Source of the DNA: Paralithodes platypus
Lineage: Eukaryota > Arthropoda > Malacostraca > Decapoda > Lithodidae
Direction of reading: 5' to 3'
Length of the DNA stretch: 64,000 bases
Assembly (NCBI GenBank): GCA_032716605.1
Contig: CM064517.1
Coordinates: 22,873,015-22,937,014 of the forward strand
Shown: piece after piece, positions 63,936 to 64,000 of the stretch
Layout of the letters: the number at the start of each line of letters is the position of its first letter
How positions within the stretch are numbered: the first letter of the stretch is position 1
Program-made: the position numbers and the translations under genes
Notes under the pieces: generated by a model
The model's input: the letters and a program-made list of their open reading frames with translations, nothing else
Told to the model about the DNA's origin: nothing
Databases searched by the model: none

Positions 63936-64000
63936 CCATGTCATCTCAACCAGTATACCATTTCAACCAGTAGCTCTCAACCAGTGCCAAATCAACCAAG
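63936..64000 (+). repeat. Short CAACCAGT minisatellite at window edge
   Basis: TCAACCAGT occurs three times and TCAACCAAG once, at about 17-bp spacing, running into the window end. Confidence 0.6.

Overview
This window looks like a piece of a repeat-rich invertebrate nuclear genome. A decapod crustacean or another arthropod is my best inference from the mix of repeats, but nothing here proves it. Almost everything legible is transposable-element sequence. I can support only one piece of a host gene: a terminal exon at 33930-34061 (+) that encodes the second half of a PHD finger matching the d4/requiem (DPF) family of BAF-complex subunits.

Layout. 1-1310: LINE fragments on the minus strand and a TTAA-flanked piggyBac MITE. 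1311-2330: a SINE tail interrupted by a poly(A) LINE. 2331-7522: a piggyBac element with its own transposase gene, carrying a nested MITE and a CR1-like LINE that splits the transposase and creates an in-frame transposase/reverse-transcriptase ORF. 7523-7660: a SINE head, the other side of the piggyBac integration site. 7661-22130: one DIRS-type element on the minus strand (gag at the right, RT/RNase H at the left), broken open by two TTAA MITEs, a 781-bp TTAA-flanked insertion, a pogo/Tigger MITE with further MITEs inside it, and an 8.1-kb LINE (family alpha). LINE-alpha itself holds a LINE-beta and an intact LINE-gamma.

22150-27310: a tandem array of 326-bp monomers carrying tRNA-like pol III boxes. 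It was amplified again as a 2.4-kb unit that includes piggyBac and pogo MITEs. 27475-30142: a long-TIR pogo MITE, a LINE scrap and a truncated Tigger transposase. 30374-33616: assorted MITEs and a retroposon-like repeat. 33930-34215: the DPF exon and its 3' UTR. 34266-37470: MITEs, a 900-bp foldback element and a 27-bp minisatellite. 37562-44150: a three-level LINE nest (delta in delta, alpha in delta). 44150-55600: mostly sequence I cannot assign, with an old LINE, a SINE and three MITEs. 55637-59720: a hairpin-ended element, LINE-alpha and LINE-beta fragments. 60213-64000: a CTAC/CTTA tetranucleotide tract, an inverted-repeat region, LINE-epsilon scraps and another TTAA MITE.

The genes do not form a pathway. 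They are successive parasites: piggyBac-type DNA elements landing on TTAA, pogo/Tigger elements on TA, target-primed LINEs, a DIRS element and pol III-type SINEs. Their nesting gives a relative insertion history. LINE family names (alpha to theta) are labels of convenience for this window only. No bacterial-type genes, rRNA genes or CRISPR arrays were seen.
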